NCBI RefSeq assembly: GCF_021049305.1
Contig: NZ_CP088081.1
Span: 3,410,001 to 3,474,000 of the forward strand
DNA length: 64,000 nt
Source of the DNA: Ideonella dechloratans
GTDB lineage: Bacteria; Pseudomonadota; Gammaproteobacteria; Burkholderiales; Burkholderiaceae_C
Direction of reading: 5' to 3'
Below are positions 54,063 to 62,793 of the stretch, piece by piece (the stretch's first letter is position 1; the number at the start of each line of letters is the position of its first letter). The notes beneath the pieces are model-generated. The model searched no databases and was not told the origin of the DNA. It was given only the letters and a program-made list of their open reading frames with translations. Made by a program: the position numbers and the translations under genes.

Positions 54063-55670
54063 TCACGGCTGGTGCACCTGGCCCCACTCCTCCTCGAAGG
54101 TGTGGACCAGGCCCTGGGTGGACAGGCGGTTGGGCTCGGCCGGCACCCGGGCCATGTCGGGCGGGAAGTCGAACAGCGCCGGCAGGCCCGACAGGGTCAG
54201 GAAGCGCAGGCCCGGCGGCAGCGCGGCCGGCGGGTGCCAGGGTCGGTGGCTGGCCAGGATGAAGCCCCACTCGCCGAAGCTGGGCACGTCGGCGTGGTAG
54301 GGGGTGGTGGTGAGGCCCACCGCCTCCAGCGTGGCGGCCACCGTCCAGAAACTCTTGCGCGCCACCAGCGGCGAGGTGGTCTGCACCACCGCGTAGCCAT
54401 CGGCCGCCAGGTGCTGGTCCACCAGGGTGTAGAAGGTGGTGGTGTAGAGCTTGCCCAGCGCGAAGTTGGTCGGGTCGGGGAAGTCGATGACGATGACGTC
54501 GTACACGTCCTCGGGCCGGTCGTGCGCGGCCAGCCAGCCGAAGGCGTCCTCGTTCACCACCTTCAAGCGCGGGTCGGTGAGCGCGCCATGGTTGAGCACC
54601 GTGAGCAACGGCTGGGTCGAGAACAACCGCGTCATCTGCGGGTCCAGCTCCACCAGGGTCACCTGCTGCACCGAGGGGTACTTCAGGATCTCGCGCGCGG
54701 CCATGCCGTCGCCCCCGCCCAGCACCAGCACCCTCCTGGGCGCGCCCTGGGCCGCCATGGCCGGGTGCACCAGGGCCTCGTGGTAGCGGTACTCGTCGCG
54801 CGAGTGGAACTGCAGGTTGCCGTTGAGGAACAGGCGGATGCCCGCCCGGCTGCGGGTGACGACCACACGCTGGTAGGCGCTGGTCTCGCGCAGCAGGATG
54901 GTCTCGCCGTAGAAGCGGTCCTCGGCCCAGGTGGTCAGGCGCTCGGCCCCGGCCAGGCCGGCCAGCAGGGCCACGACCACCGCGGCGCAGGCCAGCGCAT
55001 GGGCGCGCCAGTGGCGCAGGCTGCGGCGAAACAGCCACAGCGCCCAGACCGCCACGCCCGCGTTGAGCAGGCCGAAGAAGAAGCCGGTGCGGATCAGCCC
55101 CAGGTGCGGCACCAGCAGCAGCGGGAAGGCCAGCGCCACCACCAGCGCGCCCAGGTAGTCGAAGGTGAGCACCTGCGAGACCAGGTCCTTCAGGCCGTAG
55201 CGGGCCTGGAAGTGGCGCTTGAGGATGCGCATGACCAGCGGGATCTCCAGCCCCACCAGCACGCCCACCAAGACCACCAGCGCGTAAAGCAGCACCAGGA
55301 AGGGGGCCTGTGCCGCCACCGGCAGGCTGGAGTGGGCGGTGAACAGGGCCGCCGGCAGCGTGCCGCCCACCACGCCCACCAGCAACTCGATGCGCAGGAA
55401 CTGCGCCACCAGCTGGCGGTCGATGAAACGCGAGAGCCAGGAGCCCACCCCCATGGCCGCCAGGTAGGCGCCGATGATGGTGGAGAACTGCAGCACCGAG
55501 TCGCCCAGCAGGTAGCTGGCCAGCGCGCCGGCGCTCAGCTCATAGACCAGGCCGCAGGCGGCGATGACGAAGACCGAGGCCAGCAGCAGCACCTCGGCGG
55601 CCGAGGCGGTGCTCGGCGCCTCGTCGGGCGCGGGGGCACCGGACGACCCCGGGGACACAGAAACGGTCAT
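54063..55670 (-). CDS. membrane-anchored polyamine aminopropyltransferase (SpeE-like)
   Basis: 535 residues. Seven hydrophobic segments in residues 25-235, then a spermidine-synthase domain: RVLVLGGGDGMAAREILKYP (donor site), LVELDPQM, VYDVIVIDFPDPTNFALGKL (catalytic Asp region) and VPSFGEWGFILAS. Positive residues follow helices 2, 4 and 6, which by the positive-inside rule puts the catalytic domain on the periplasmic side; a hidden eighth helix would reverse that. Starts by overlap with DUF350 (ATGA). Decarboxylated SAM would come from SpeD at 48 kb. Product (spermidine or other) not known. Confidence 0.88.
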   Translation of the reverse strand: MTVSVSPGSSGAPAPDEAPSTASAAEVLLLASVFVIAACGLVYELSAGALASYLLGDSVLQFSTIIGAYLAAMGVGSWLSRFIDRQLVAQFLRIELLVGVVGGTLPAALFTAHSSLPVAAQAPFLVLLYALVVLVGVLVGLEIPLVMRILKRHFQARYGLKDLVSQVLTFDYLGALVVALAFPLLLVPHLGLIRTGFFFGLLNAGVAVWALWLFRRSLRHWRAHALACAAVVVALLAGLAGAERLTTWAEDRFYGETILLRETSAYQRVVVTRSRAGIRLFLNGNLQFHSRDEYRYHEALVHPAMAAQGAPRRVLVLGGGDGMAAREILKYPSVQQVTLVELDPQMTRLFSTQPLLTVLNHGALTDPRLKVVNEDAFGWLAAHDRPEDVYDVIVIDFPDPTNFALGKLYTTTFYTLVDQHLAADGYAVVQTTSPLVARKSFWTVAATLEAVGLTTTPYHADVPSFGEWGFILASHRPWHPPAALPPGLRFLTLSGLPALFDFPPDMARVPAEPNRLSTQGLVHTFEEEWGQVHQP

Positions 55671-55894
55671 CCGTGGATGGCGGCGGCCACGATCTGGCCG
55701 ATGGCGATGAACATGCCGGCCACCACGATGCCCAGCGCCACGTTCTTGTGCTCGACGATCTCCTCCCACAGCTTGTAGGGGGTGATCTTGTCGATCACCG
55801 CGAAGCTCACCCACAGCAGCGCCACGCCCAGGAGCGCGTACAGCACCGAGCCCAGCACCACGTCGGGGTGCAGCCAGTCCCAGCCCATGATCAT
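55667..55894 (-). CDS. DUF350 small membrane protein
   Basis: 75 residues, two membrane helices: VVLGSVLYALLGVALLWVSF and KNVALGIVVAGMFIAIGQIV, with short acidic/basic loop ITPYKLWEEIVEHKN. DUF350 proteins (YjfL type) occur beside envelope-stress and polyamine genes. GGAGG ribosome site 8 bases upstream of ATG 55894. Its stop overlaps the SpeE-like start. Confidence 0.88.
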   Translation of the reverse strand: MIMGWDWLHPDVVLGSVLYALLGVALLWVSFAVIDKITPYKLWEEIVEHKNVALGIVVAGMFIAIGQIVAAAIHG

Positions 55895-55928
55895 CGTTGC
55901 ATCCTCCGCGAAAGCCGGTGCGCGGCAC

Positions 55929-57548
55929 TCACTTGTGCCCGCCCCCGCCGGTTGAAAAGCCGCCGAACGAGCCGCCGCCCGTGCCGACATGGAAGCCCCC
56001 CGAGCGCTGCTGGCGCGCCAGGCACTGCTGGTATTCGGTGCTGGCCTCGCCGAAGGTGGCCCGCTCGTCGCTGCAGGCGTCCTCGCTGCCGCAGCGGCTC
56101 ATCAGCAGCATCACCACGACCACCACCACCAGGATGACCACCCCTTGGCTGAGCCCGCCCCCCTTGCCGGCCAGCGGGGTGGCGTCGCGGCGCAGCGCCG
56201 CGGCGGCCGGACCGCTCAGGCCGAAGGCGGTCTGCACGGTGGCGGCATCCAAGGTGCGGCCCAGGGACCAGACCACCTCGCGCCCCGTCTCCTCCCGCGA
56301 GAGGACCGCCCCGCCCGGGCCGTCGTAATCGGTGACGCTGGCGCGCTCGTCGCGCTGCACCCGCCAGTAGAACTCGCCCTGCACCCAGGTGACCTTGGCA
56401 TCGTAGCGCCAGCGCTGGCGGAACACCCGTCCCTCCAGCATCGCCTGCTCGCCGCGCACCGTCGGCACGCCCGTCATCGGCCGCACCCAGCTCCAGCCGT
56501 CCTCGGCATCGACCAGGAAGGCGAATCCCGCGGTGCGGTGGTAGAGCAGGTACTCGCGCCAGAAGGTCTGCTCGTCGTCGCTGCCCGGTGCCGGCAGGTC
56601 GCAGCGCTCCTGGTAGCCCACCACCTGCCAGTCCAACGGCCCTTCCGCACCCAGCGCCAGCCGGCCGGTGCGGCCCAGCGGGATCTGCGGCTCCAGCCCG
56701 CCCACGCCGCTGTTGGCCTGGGCATAGCAGGCCAGGTCGGCGCCCAAGCCCTGGGAGATGTCCACCACCGCATGGCACTGCCCGCAGGTCAGGCTTTGCG
56801 TGCTGGACAGCGCGGGCGCCATGGCGGCGCCGCAGCTGGGGCAGGCGAAGCTGCGGCCAGCCACCGTCTTCTCGCTGCTCTCCTTCAAGCCCTGCAGCGC
56901 CAGCTCGGCCAGCGCCACGCTGCGGCCGATGGCCCATTGCAGCGGCGTGCCATCGGCATCGTCCAGCGTGCCCACCTCGCCGCGCTCGTTGCGCAGGTCC
57001 ACCACGGTGAAGCTGCCCTGCAGCTTCGGCGGCCGGGGCAGCTCGCCCTGGGCGGCGATCAGCGAGGCCGTCTGCACCGAGGCCACGCTCCAGGCCCGGC
57101 CATCCACCAGCACCCGCTGGCCGGCGAACCAGCCGTCCAGCGCCGGCGGCTCGGCCAGCGGCGGCTGGTCGAAGCTCAGCACATAGGCGCCGTTGTCCTC
57201 GCTCAGCCAGGCCGGGCGTGGCGGGGCGTCGGCCCCGGCATCGAACAGCAGGTGCCATTCGTTCCAGGTGCCCTCGGGGTAGCGGTACTGCAGCCGGCCC
57301 ACCAGCGTGAAACCCACGCCCTGGTGGCGACCCGTCACCCCCAGCTGCAGCGGGCTGTGGTCGTCGAAGAGCTCGGCGCTGACCCCGATGCGGCGCAGGG
57401 CCTCGCCCTCGCGCACCAGGGTGCTGCGGCAGAAGCTGCAGACGGCGCTGGCCGAGGCCGCCGAAGCGAACTCGACCGGCGCCCCGCAGTTGGGGCACAG
57501 CGCGCGCCAAGCCCGCTGGGGCCGCGGCGTGGAAGACGGCTCGGTCAC
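55929..57548 (-). CDS. DUF4178 protein with zinc ribbons and C-terminal membrane helix
   Basis: 539 residues. An N-terminal CPNCG...CSFC ribbon (about 18-40), a first DUF4178-like part (about 55-200; LQYRYPEGTWNEWHLLFDAG), a second ribbon CPSCG...CGQC (about 238-262), a second DUF4178-like part (about 290-440; WREYLLYHRTAGFAFLVDAE), then a membrane helix (GVVILVVVVVVMLLMS, about 478-493) and a Cys- and Gly-rich tail ending GGFSTGGGGHK. Start GTG 57548. Function unknown; strongly associated with DUF350 and SPFH genes here. Tail-anchored, so most of the protein is probably cytoplasmic. Confidence 0.85.
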   Translation of the reverse strand: MTEPSSTPRPQRAWRALCPNCGAPVEFASAASASAVCSFCRSTLVREGEALRRIGVSAELFDDHSPLQLGVTGRHQGVGFTLVGRLQYRYPEGTWNEWHLLFDAGADAPPRPAWLSEDNGAYVLSFDQPPLAEPPALDGWFAGQRVLVDGRAWSVASVQTASLIAAQGELPRPPKLQGSFTVVDLRNERGEVGTLDDADGTPLQWAIGRSVALAELALQGLKESSEKTVAGRSFACPSCGAAMAPALSSTQSLTCGQCHAVVDISQGLGADLACYAQANSGVGGLEPQIPLGRTGRLALGAEGPLDWQVVGYQERCDLPAPGSDDEQTFWREYLLYHRTAGFAFLVDAEDGWSWVRPMTGVPTVRGEQAMLEGRVFRQRWRYDAKVTWVQGEFYWRVQRDERASVTDYDGPGGAVLSREETGREVVWSLGRTLDAATVQTAFGLSGPAAAALRRDATPLAGKGGGLSQGVVILVVVVVVMLLMSRCGSEDACSDERATFGEASTEYQQCLARQQRSGGFHVGTGGGSFGGFSTGGGGHK

Positions 57549-57567
57549 GCGAACAACAGCGGCGTGC

Positions 57568-58596
57568 TCAGACCAGCTTCTTCAGCAGCTCGGCCTTCTT
57601 GGCCGCGAATTCCTCGTCGGTCAGGATGCCCTTGGCCTTCAACTCGCCCAGCTTCTCCAGCGTGGCCATGATCTCGTCGGGCTTGATCCCAACGGACCCG
57701 GCAGCGGAGGTCGCCGCGCCGCCCAGGCCCTGCCCCAGCTGCTGCGCCAGCACCTGGCCCAGCGCCACACCGGCGCCCAGGCCCATGGCGTCGCCCGCCA
57801 CGCCGCCGCCCTGGCCCACGCCCTCGGCCAGCTTGGGGATGGCCTGGGCCGTCTGGTACTGCATGAACTGGCCCATGTTCTGGCCCACCATGCCCATGCC
57901 GATCTTCTGGTCCAGGATCTTCTGCAACTCCTCAGGCAGCGAGACGTTCTGCACCGTCACGCCCTCGAGCTTCAGGCCCAGGGCCTCGAACGAGGGTGCG
58001 GTGGCCTGCTGCAGCTGCTGGGCGAACTCGACCTGGTTGGCCGCCAGGTCCAGGAAGGGCACACCGCTCTGCGCCACCGCGTCGCTGATGTGCTGCAGCA
58101 TCAGGCCGCGCAGCTGACCGTCCAGGTCGGCCGCGGTGTAGCGCTCGCGCGTGCCGGAGATCTCGGTGTGGAAGCGCTTGGGGTCGGTGATGCGGTAGCT
58201 GTAGTTGCCGAAGGCGCGCAGCCGCACCGCACCGAAGTCCTTGTCGCGCAGGGTGACCGGCTGGCTGGTGCCCCAGCGCTGGTCGATCTGCTGGCGGGTG
58301 CTGAAGAAGTAGACGTCGCTCTTGAACGGCGACTGGAACAGCTTGTCCCAGTTCTTCAGGTTGGTCAGCAGCGGCAGGGTCTGGGTGTTCAGCGTGTGGC
58401 GGCCCGGGCCGAACACATCGGCCACCTGGCCTTCGTTGACGAACACGGCCATCTGGCTCTCGCGCACCGTCAGCGAGCCGCCATATTGGATTTCATGGTC
58501 GGCCATGGGGTAGCGCCAGGCCAGGGTGCCATCGCCCTCCTCGGTCCACTCGATGACGTCGATGAACTGTTTCTTGATGAAATCCATCAGGCCCAT
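57568..58596 (-). CDS. SPFH-domain protein with C-terminal SHOCT motif
   Basis: 342 residues. An SPFH/Band-7-type domain (about 40-250; LTVRESQMAVFVNEGQVADV, FGPGRHTLNTQTLPLLTNLK, GLKLEGVTVQNVSLPEELQK), a Gly-rich stretch (about 260-305) and a SHOCT ending (LGELKAKGILTDEEFAAKKA). This is the YdjI/virion-core-like group. No membrane helix is seen; such proteins may assemble on membranes. First gene of the minus-strand polyamine run, 19 bases before the DUF4178 gene. GGGAG ribosome site. Confidence 0.88.
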   Translation of the reverse strand: MGLMDFIKKQFIDVIEWTEEGDGTLAWRYPMADHEIQYGGSLTVRESQMAVFVNEGQVADVFGPGRHTLNTQTLPLLTNLKNWDKLFQSPFKSDVYFFSTRQQIDQRWGTSQPVTLRDKDFGAVRLRAFGNYSYRITDPKRFHTEISGTRERYTAADLDGQLRGLMLQHISDAVAQSGVPFLDLAANQVEFAQQLQQATAPSFEALGLKLEGVTVQNVSLPEELQKILDQKIGMGMVGQNMGQFMQYQTAQAIPKLAEGVGQGGGVAGDAMGLGAGVALGQVLAQQLGQGLGGAATSAAGSVGIKPDEIMATLEKLGELKAKGILTDEEFAAKKAELLKKLV

Positions 58597-58692
58597 GCTC
58601 GGCTCCCTGGCATCCGCCGGCCCCTCGCCGGCGCGGCGAATAATACGCGCCGGGGCCGGAGCGTCCAGCCCCCCGTTTTGACGAAGCTGCCC

Positions 58693-59928
58693 ATGGACAC
58701 CCCCACCTCTGCCACCCCGGCCCTGCGCCCGCTGCGCCTGGCCGTCATCGGTGCCGGCCCGGCCGGCCTGGCCCTGGCCCTGCTGGCCGCGCGCGAATGG
58801 CCCGAGGCCGCCGTCACCGTCTTCGATGCCCGCCCGGCCGACAAGGATGTCTCGGGCGACCCGCGCACCCTGGCGCTTTCACTGGGCAGCGTGCAGCTGC
58901 TGCAGCGCCTGAAGGCCTGGCCCGAGGGTGTGGCCCAGCCCATCACCCAGGTGCATGTGTCGCAGGTGCCCCCCACCTTCAACGGGGTCTTCGGCCGCCC
59001 GCTGCCGCAGGCCGAGGTGCGCATCACGGCCCAGGAGCAGGCCGTGCCCATGCTGGGTGCGGTGCTGTCCTACGGCCAGGTGGTGGCGCCGCTGCAGGCC
59101 GCCTGGGTGGCGGCCTGCGCCGCCCAGCCAGGCCGCTGCGCGATGCGCTTCGGCACGCCGGTGGCCGGCCTGAAGAACCTGCCGGCGCAGGGCGGGGTCG
59201 AGGTGGACGCCGGCATCGTCGAGACCTTCGACCTGGCGGTGGTGGCCGAAGGCGGCGTCTTCGCCGACCAGGCCCGCAAGGCCGTGGTGCGCGACTACCA
59301 CCAGAACGCCTGGGTGGGCCCGGTGACGCTGGACCACGACATGCCGCCGGGCCTGGCCATGGAGCGCTTCACCCGCCACGGGCCGCTGGCCCTGCTGCCG
59401 CTCAAGCCCGCGGCCGATGGCCGCCGACGGGCCTCGCTGGTGTGGTGCGTGCCCAGCCAGGGCGACCCGGTGGCCGCGCTGGACGACGCCCAGCGCCTGA
59501 CGGTGATCAACAGCCTGCTGCCCGACGCCGTGGGCCGGCTGACCGGCCTGGGCCCGCTCAAGTGCTTCGCCCTGGGCCTGAATGCCGAGCGCACCCTGGT
59601 GCAAGGCCGGCAGGTGCGCATCGGCAACGCGGCCCAGACCCTGCACCCGGTGGCCGGCCAGGGTCTGAACCTGGGCCTGCGCGACGCCTTCGCGCTGGTG
59701 CAGGCGCTGCGCCATGCGAAGGATGTGGACGCCGCGCTGCGCCGCATCGAATGGCAGCGCGCGCCGGACCGCTGGAGCATGATCGCCGCAACCGACTTCC
59801 TGGCGCGCAGCTTCACCTGGCACTGGCCCGGCCTGGGGGCCCTGCGCGGCCTGGGCCTGGCCGCGCTGCAGGCCCTGCCGCCCGCCCGCCACGCGCTGGC
59901 GCGGCAGATGATGTACGGGCGGCGCTGA
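58693..59928 (+). CDS. UbiH/UbiF-family FAD-dependent hydroxylase
   Basis: 411 residues. FAD site RLAVIGAGPAGLALALLAAR, a DG-type stretch (FDLAVVAEGGVFADQARKAV) and GNAAQTLHPVAGQGLNLGLR, the signature of ubiquinone hydroxylases. Probably adds a hydroxyl to the ubiquinone ring; which position cannot be told. Divergent from the SPFH gene with 96 bases between; AATAAT at 58638 may be part of a promoter. Not part of the polyamine run. Confidence 0.9.
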   Translation: MDTPTSATPALRPLRLAVIGAGPAGLALALLAAREWPEAAVTVFDARPADKDVSGDPRTLALSLGSVQLLQRLKAWPEGVAQPITQVHVSQVPPTFNGVFGRPLPQAEVRITAQEQAVPMLGAVLSYGQVVAPLQAAWVAACAAQPGRCAMRFGTPVAGLKNLPAQGGVEVDAGIVETFDLAVVAEGGVFADQARKAVVRDYHQNAWVGPVTLDHDMPPGLAMERFTRHGPLALLPLKPAADGRRRASLVWCVPSQGDPVAALDDAQRLTVINSLLPDAVGRLTGLGPLKCFALGLNAERTLVQGRQVRIGNAAQTLHPVAGQGLNLGLRDAFALVQALRHAKDVDAALRRIEWQRAPDRWSMIAATDFLARSFTWHWPGLGALRGLGLAALQALPPARHALARQMMYGRR

Positions 59929-59952
59929 AGCCGCCCGGTCCTCAAGAGAGGG

Positions 59953-60960
59953 TCAATCCAGCCGGAACATCAGGCGCAGCCAGCTCGTGGTGCCCTCGGG
60001 CCGGTTGCGGGCGTGGAATTCCGGCAGCACCTTGAGTTCGGCGGCGAACTCGCCGTCCTCGGACTGGTAGCCCACCGAGGGGCCCAGGGCGTAGGTCTGG
60101 GCCTTGTTGCCGTCGGCGGCCACGCCGGGGCCGGTGTCCTTGGTGAACTGCTTGACCGCATAGCCCTGCAGGCCAAAGCGCCACAGGTCGCTGTAGCGGT
60201 ACATCAGCGAATAGTCGGCGTGCACGTACTGGCCCGAGCGCACATGGGTGGCGCTGTTGACCCCGTTGAAGGAGTAGGTCACCCGGGTGCCGAACTCCAG
60301 CCCGTTGTCCCAGGCGCGGCCGTAGACGAAGCCCGGACGCCATGTCCAGAAGCGGCCCGCACCGGCGTTGACGACGTTGTCCTTGTTGTAGTCGCCGGTG
60401 GGCACCACGAAGGCCGTCATCAGGATGACGCGCGAGGTGTCGTCCTGGAAGTCGATGAAGGGAGCGATCTCCATGTCGCCCTGGGCGGTCGTGCTGTCCG
60501 AAGCCCCGGCCGCCGCGGCGTTGAGCTGGGCCTGCACATAGGGCTTCATCGCATCCGGGAAACCGGTGGGGAAGCGGCCGGTGAGGGTGGTGTGGGCCGT
60601 CAGGTCGATCATCGGGATGGTGGCCGACACGCCCAGGCGGCCCTCGCCCCAGTAGGTCTCGCTCAGGTAGGTCAGACGCGGCACCACCACGTTGGCGACG
60701 ATGGCGCCGCCCCGCTCGGCCTCGACGCCATTGCCCACGTCGATGGCCTGCCGGTGGCCCCCGCCATCCAGGAAGCGGGTGGCCTCGTAGTGCTGGTACC
60801 AGAGTTGCCCGTACAAGCCGGGGTTCTGCGGCACGGTCATCTCCTGACCGGGCGCCCCCAGCAGGGCTCGCAATTGCTGGCCTTCCGTGGCATGTGCCAC
60901 ACCAACACCGGCCACGGTCAACGCCAGGCCACACACACGGGAAAACAGGGACAACGACAT
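59953..60960 (-). CDS. phenol-MetA-pathway-type outer-membrane protein
   Basis: 335 residues. Signal peptide about 1-24 (ending VAHA), then a beta-strand-rich body with alternating aromatics: YGQLWYQHYEATRFLDGGGH, LSETYWGEGRLGVSATIPMI, FWTWRPGFVYGRAWDNGLEF and a final SWLRLMFRLD with a terminal aromatic-type strand, as in outer-membrane barrels. This is the Phenol_MetA_deg (PF13557) family, thought to import or sense hydrophobic aromatics. Divergent from the chalcone-isomerase-like gene across a repeat-rich control region. Confidence 0.85.
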   Translation of the reverse strand: MSLSLFSRVCGLALTVAGVGVAHATEGQQLRALLGAPGQEMTVPQNPGLYGQLWYQHYEATRFLDGGGHRQAIDVGNGVEAERGGAIVANVVVPRLTYLSETYWGEGRLGVSATIPMIDLTAHTTLTGRFPTGFPDAMKPYVQAQLNAAAAGASDSTTAQGDMEIAPFIDFQDDTSRVILMTAFVVPTGDYNKDNVVNAGAGRFWTWRPGFVYGRAWDNGLEFGTRVTYSFNGVNSATHVRSGQYVHADYSLMYRYSDLWRFGLQGYAVKQFTKDTGPGVAADGNKAQTYALGPSVGYQSEDGEFAAELKVLPEFHARNRPEGTTSWLRLMFRLD

Positions 60961-60983
60961 GTGGGAGTTTTAATACAGTTCAC

Positions 60984-61057
60984 GGCAAGTTACTGACATT
61001 ACCGTGATCGGCGCCGGCATGTCTTCGAGAGATGCCCTGTTTTGTCGGTAACTTGCC
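60984..61057. promoter_or_regulatory. long inverted repeat in a divergent control region
   Basis: GGCAAGTTACtGACA (60984-60998) and TGTCgGTAACTTGCC (61043-61057) are inverted copies with one mismatch, 44 bases apart, between the MetA-type and chalcone-isomerase-like genes. A further TGTCAGTTGCTTAC-like match lies near 61066. Probably binding sites of a dimeric regulator; the regulator is unknown. Confidence 0.6.
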
Positions 61058-61092
61058 ACAAAATTGTGTCAGTTGCTTACACCCTCACCACC

Positions 61093-61734
61093 ATGCCCTC
61101 TTCCCGTCGTGATGCCCTGCTGTGGATGCTGACCGCTTCGGCCGGCGGTTCGTCCTGGGCCCAGACCGCCACCCCGGCGCCCGCCGCCGCCGGGTCCCAG
61201 CCTGCAGCAGCCCCGCTGGAGGTGGCGGGCTTCCGCTTCGACCCCACTTTCTCGCTGGGCGGCAAGTCGCTGTCTCTGAACGGTGCCGCGGTCTCCTACA
61301 TCCTGTCGGTGCGCACCACGGTGGTGGCGCTGTACCTGCAGCGCAAGCACACCACGGTGGAAGGCGCGCTGGCCGAGCCCGGCCCCAAGCGTCTGTGCTT
61401 CTACAGCCTGCGCGACGTCTCGGCCAAGGACCTCTCCAACACCTTCATCGACCGGCTGCGCAAGAACGCCACCTCGGAGGAGATCGCGGGCAACTTCATC
61501 CAGATCGCCCAGTTCGGCTCGGCCTTCAGCAACCGCAGCAAGCTGATGAGGGGCGACTTCGTGACGCTGGACTATGTCCCCTCCACCAACCACATCGACA
61601 TGACGCTCAACGGCCAGCACATCGGCGAGACGATGACCGGCGAGCCCTTCTTCCGCATGCTGATGAAGATCTGGATGGGCGCACGGGTGCGCGAATCCAC
61701 CCGCGAGGGTCTGGTCGGACAGTCGACCAGCTGA
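61093..61734 (+). CDS. chalcone isomerase-like exported protein
   Basis: 213 residues. Signal segment with twin arginine (SSRRDALLWMLTASAGGSSW), then a chalcone-isomerase-like fold: GFRFDPTFSLGGKSLSLNGA, LYLQRKHTTVEGALAEPGPK, LSNTFIDRLRKNATSEEIAG and VPSTNHIDMTLNGQHIGETM. Bacterial members probably bind fatty acids or other lipids rather than chalcones. ATG 61093 chosen because the signal starts there; ATG 61042 is upstream in frame. The divergent neighbour is an outer-membrane protein, so both may serve hydrophobic compounds. Confidence 0.85.
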   Translation: MPSSRRDALLWMLTASAGGSSWAQTATPAPAAAGSQPAAAPLEVAGFRFDPTFSLGGKSLSLNGAAVSYILSVRTTVVALYLQRKHTTVEGALAEPGPKRLCFYSLRDVSAKDLSNTFIDRLRKNATSEEIAGNFIQIAQFGSAFSNRSKLMRGDFVTLDYVPSTNHIDMTLNGQHIGETMTGEPFFRMLMKIWMGARVRESTREGLVGQSTS

Positions 61735-61886
61735 GCGGCCCCGCGCGGGCCGACCGCGGCGCGACAGATGTCACGGTGGTGGCCCCGGCGCGGAAAACAG
61801 GGGCGATGGCCGCGGTTTTCGGCGCTCACGGGCGGGCTTGCGAGGACGATGATGCGTCATCGCCGCCCCCCACCGCCGGAGTCCCC

Positions 61887-62714
61887 GTGTCGCTCACCGA
61901 TCCCTACGTCAAGAAGGCCGCCACCCTGCCGGCGATGCCCGAGGTGGCCTGCCAGCTGATGGACACCTTCGGCCGGGAGGACCTCTCATTGGGCGAGCTC
62001 TCCGGCCTGATCGGCCGTGACCAGGCCCTGGCCGCCCGGGTACTGCGCTATGCCAACTCGGCCCACACCGCCCCGCGCCGCGAGGTGGACAACCTGCACG
62101 ACGCCGCCGCCCTGCTGGGCCTGCGGGCCCTGCGCGAACTGACGCTGTCGGTCAGCGTGATGGGAGCCTTTCCCCATCTGGAGGGTTTCGACCGCCTGGC
62201 CTTCTGGCGCGGCACCCTGGCCGTGGCCAGCTACGCCCAGGCCATCGCCCCGCGGCTGGACGTGGACCCGGCCGTGGCCTACCTGGGCGGCCTGATGCTG
62301 CGCACCGGCCAGATCCTGATGGCCATGGTGGACCCGGCGGGTGCCGCCGAGGTCAGCCGCCACGCCCTGGCGCCGGACAGCCGCATCGACTTCGAGTCCG
62401 GCATCCTGGGCTGCGCCCACCCGGAGATCACCGCCGAGCTGGCCCGCCACTGGCGCTTCCCGACGGTGCTGGTCACCGCCTTCGGCGCCGCGGTCGACCC
62501 GTTGGGCTCGCGGCCCTTCTCGCGCCTGGGCGCGGTGCTGCGCCTGGCCAGCGTGATCGCCGATCACCGCGACCTGGACGCCGACCCCGCCGAGGGCCTG
62601 CGTCAGACACAGGAAGCCCTGATCACCCACCTGAACCTGGACCCGGACGATCTGGCCGCCGGGCTGCCCGACCACCGACTGGCCATGGCCGGCGCCGACG
62701 CGCTGATGCACTGA
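61887..62714 (+). CDS. HDOD domain protein
   Basis: 275 residues (GTG start with GGAG upstream; ATG 61806 is an in-frame alternative). An HDOD domain: TLPAMPEVACQLMDTFGRED, IGRDQALAARVLRYANSAHT, AALLGLRALRELTLSVSVMG and a late AHPEITAELARHWRFP. These proteins act in signal pathways, often with two-component or cyclic di-GMP systems, without known catalysis. It precedes a two-component pair by 79 bases and may belong to it. Confidence 0.88.
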   Translation: MSLTDPYVKKAATLPAMPEVACQLMDTFGREDLSLGELSGLIGRDQALAARVLRYANSAHTAPRREVDNLHDAAALLGLRALRELTLSVSVMGAFPHLEGFDRLAFWRGTLAVASYAQAIAPRLDVDPAVAYLGGLMLRTGQILMAMVDPAGAAEVSRHALAPDSRIDFESGILGCAHPEITAELARHWRFPTVLVTAFGAAVDPLGSRPFSRLGAVLRLASVIADHRDLDADPAEGLRQTQEALITHLNLDPDDLAAGLPDHRLAMAGADALMH

Positions 62715-62793
62715 CGCTGACCCCGGAGATGGGGACAGCTTGCCGCAAGCTTGCCCGATGAGTTGGACCGACGCTGCCGCTATGCTGGCGCCC

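Noticed and set aside
52445..55778. Two long plus-strand frames opposite the oxidase and SpeE-like genes
   Set aside because: Arg/Ala/Gln-rich shadows without domains; the minus-strand genes overlap neatly and carry clear motifs.
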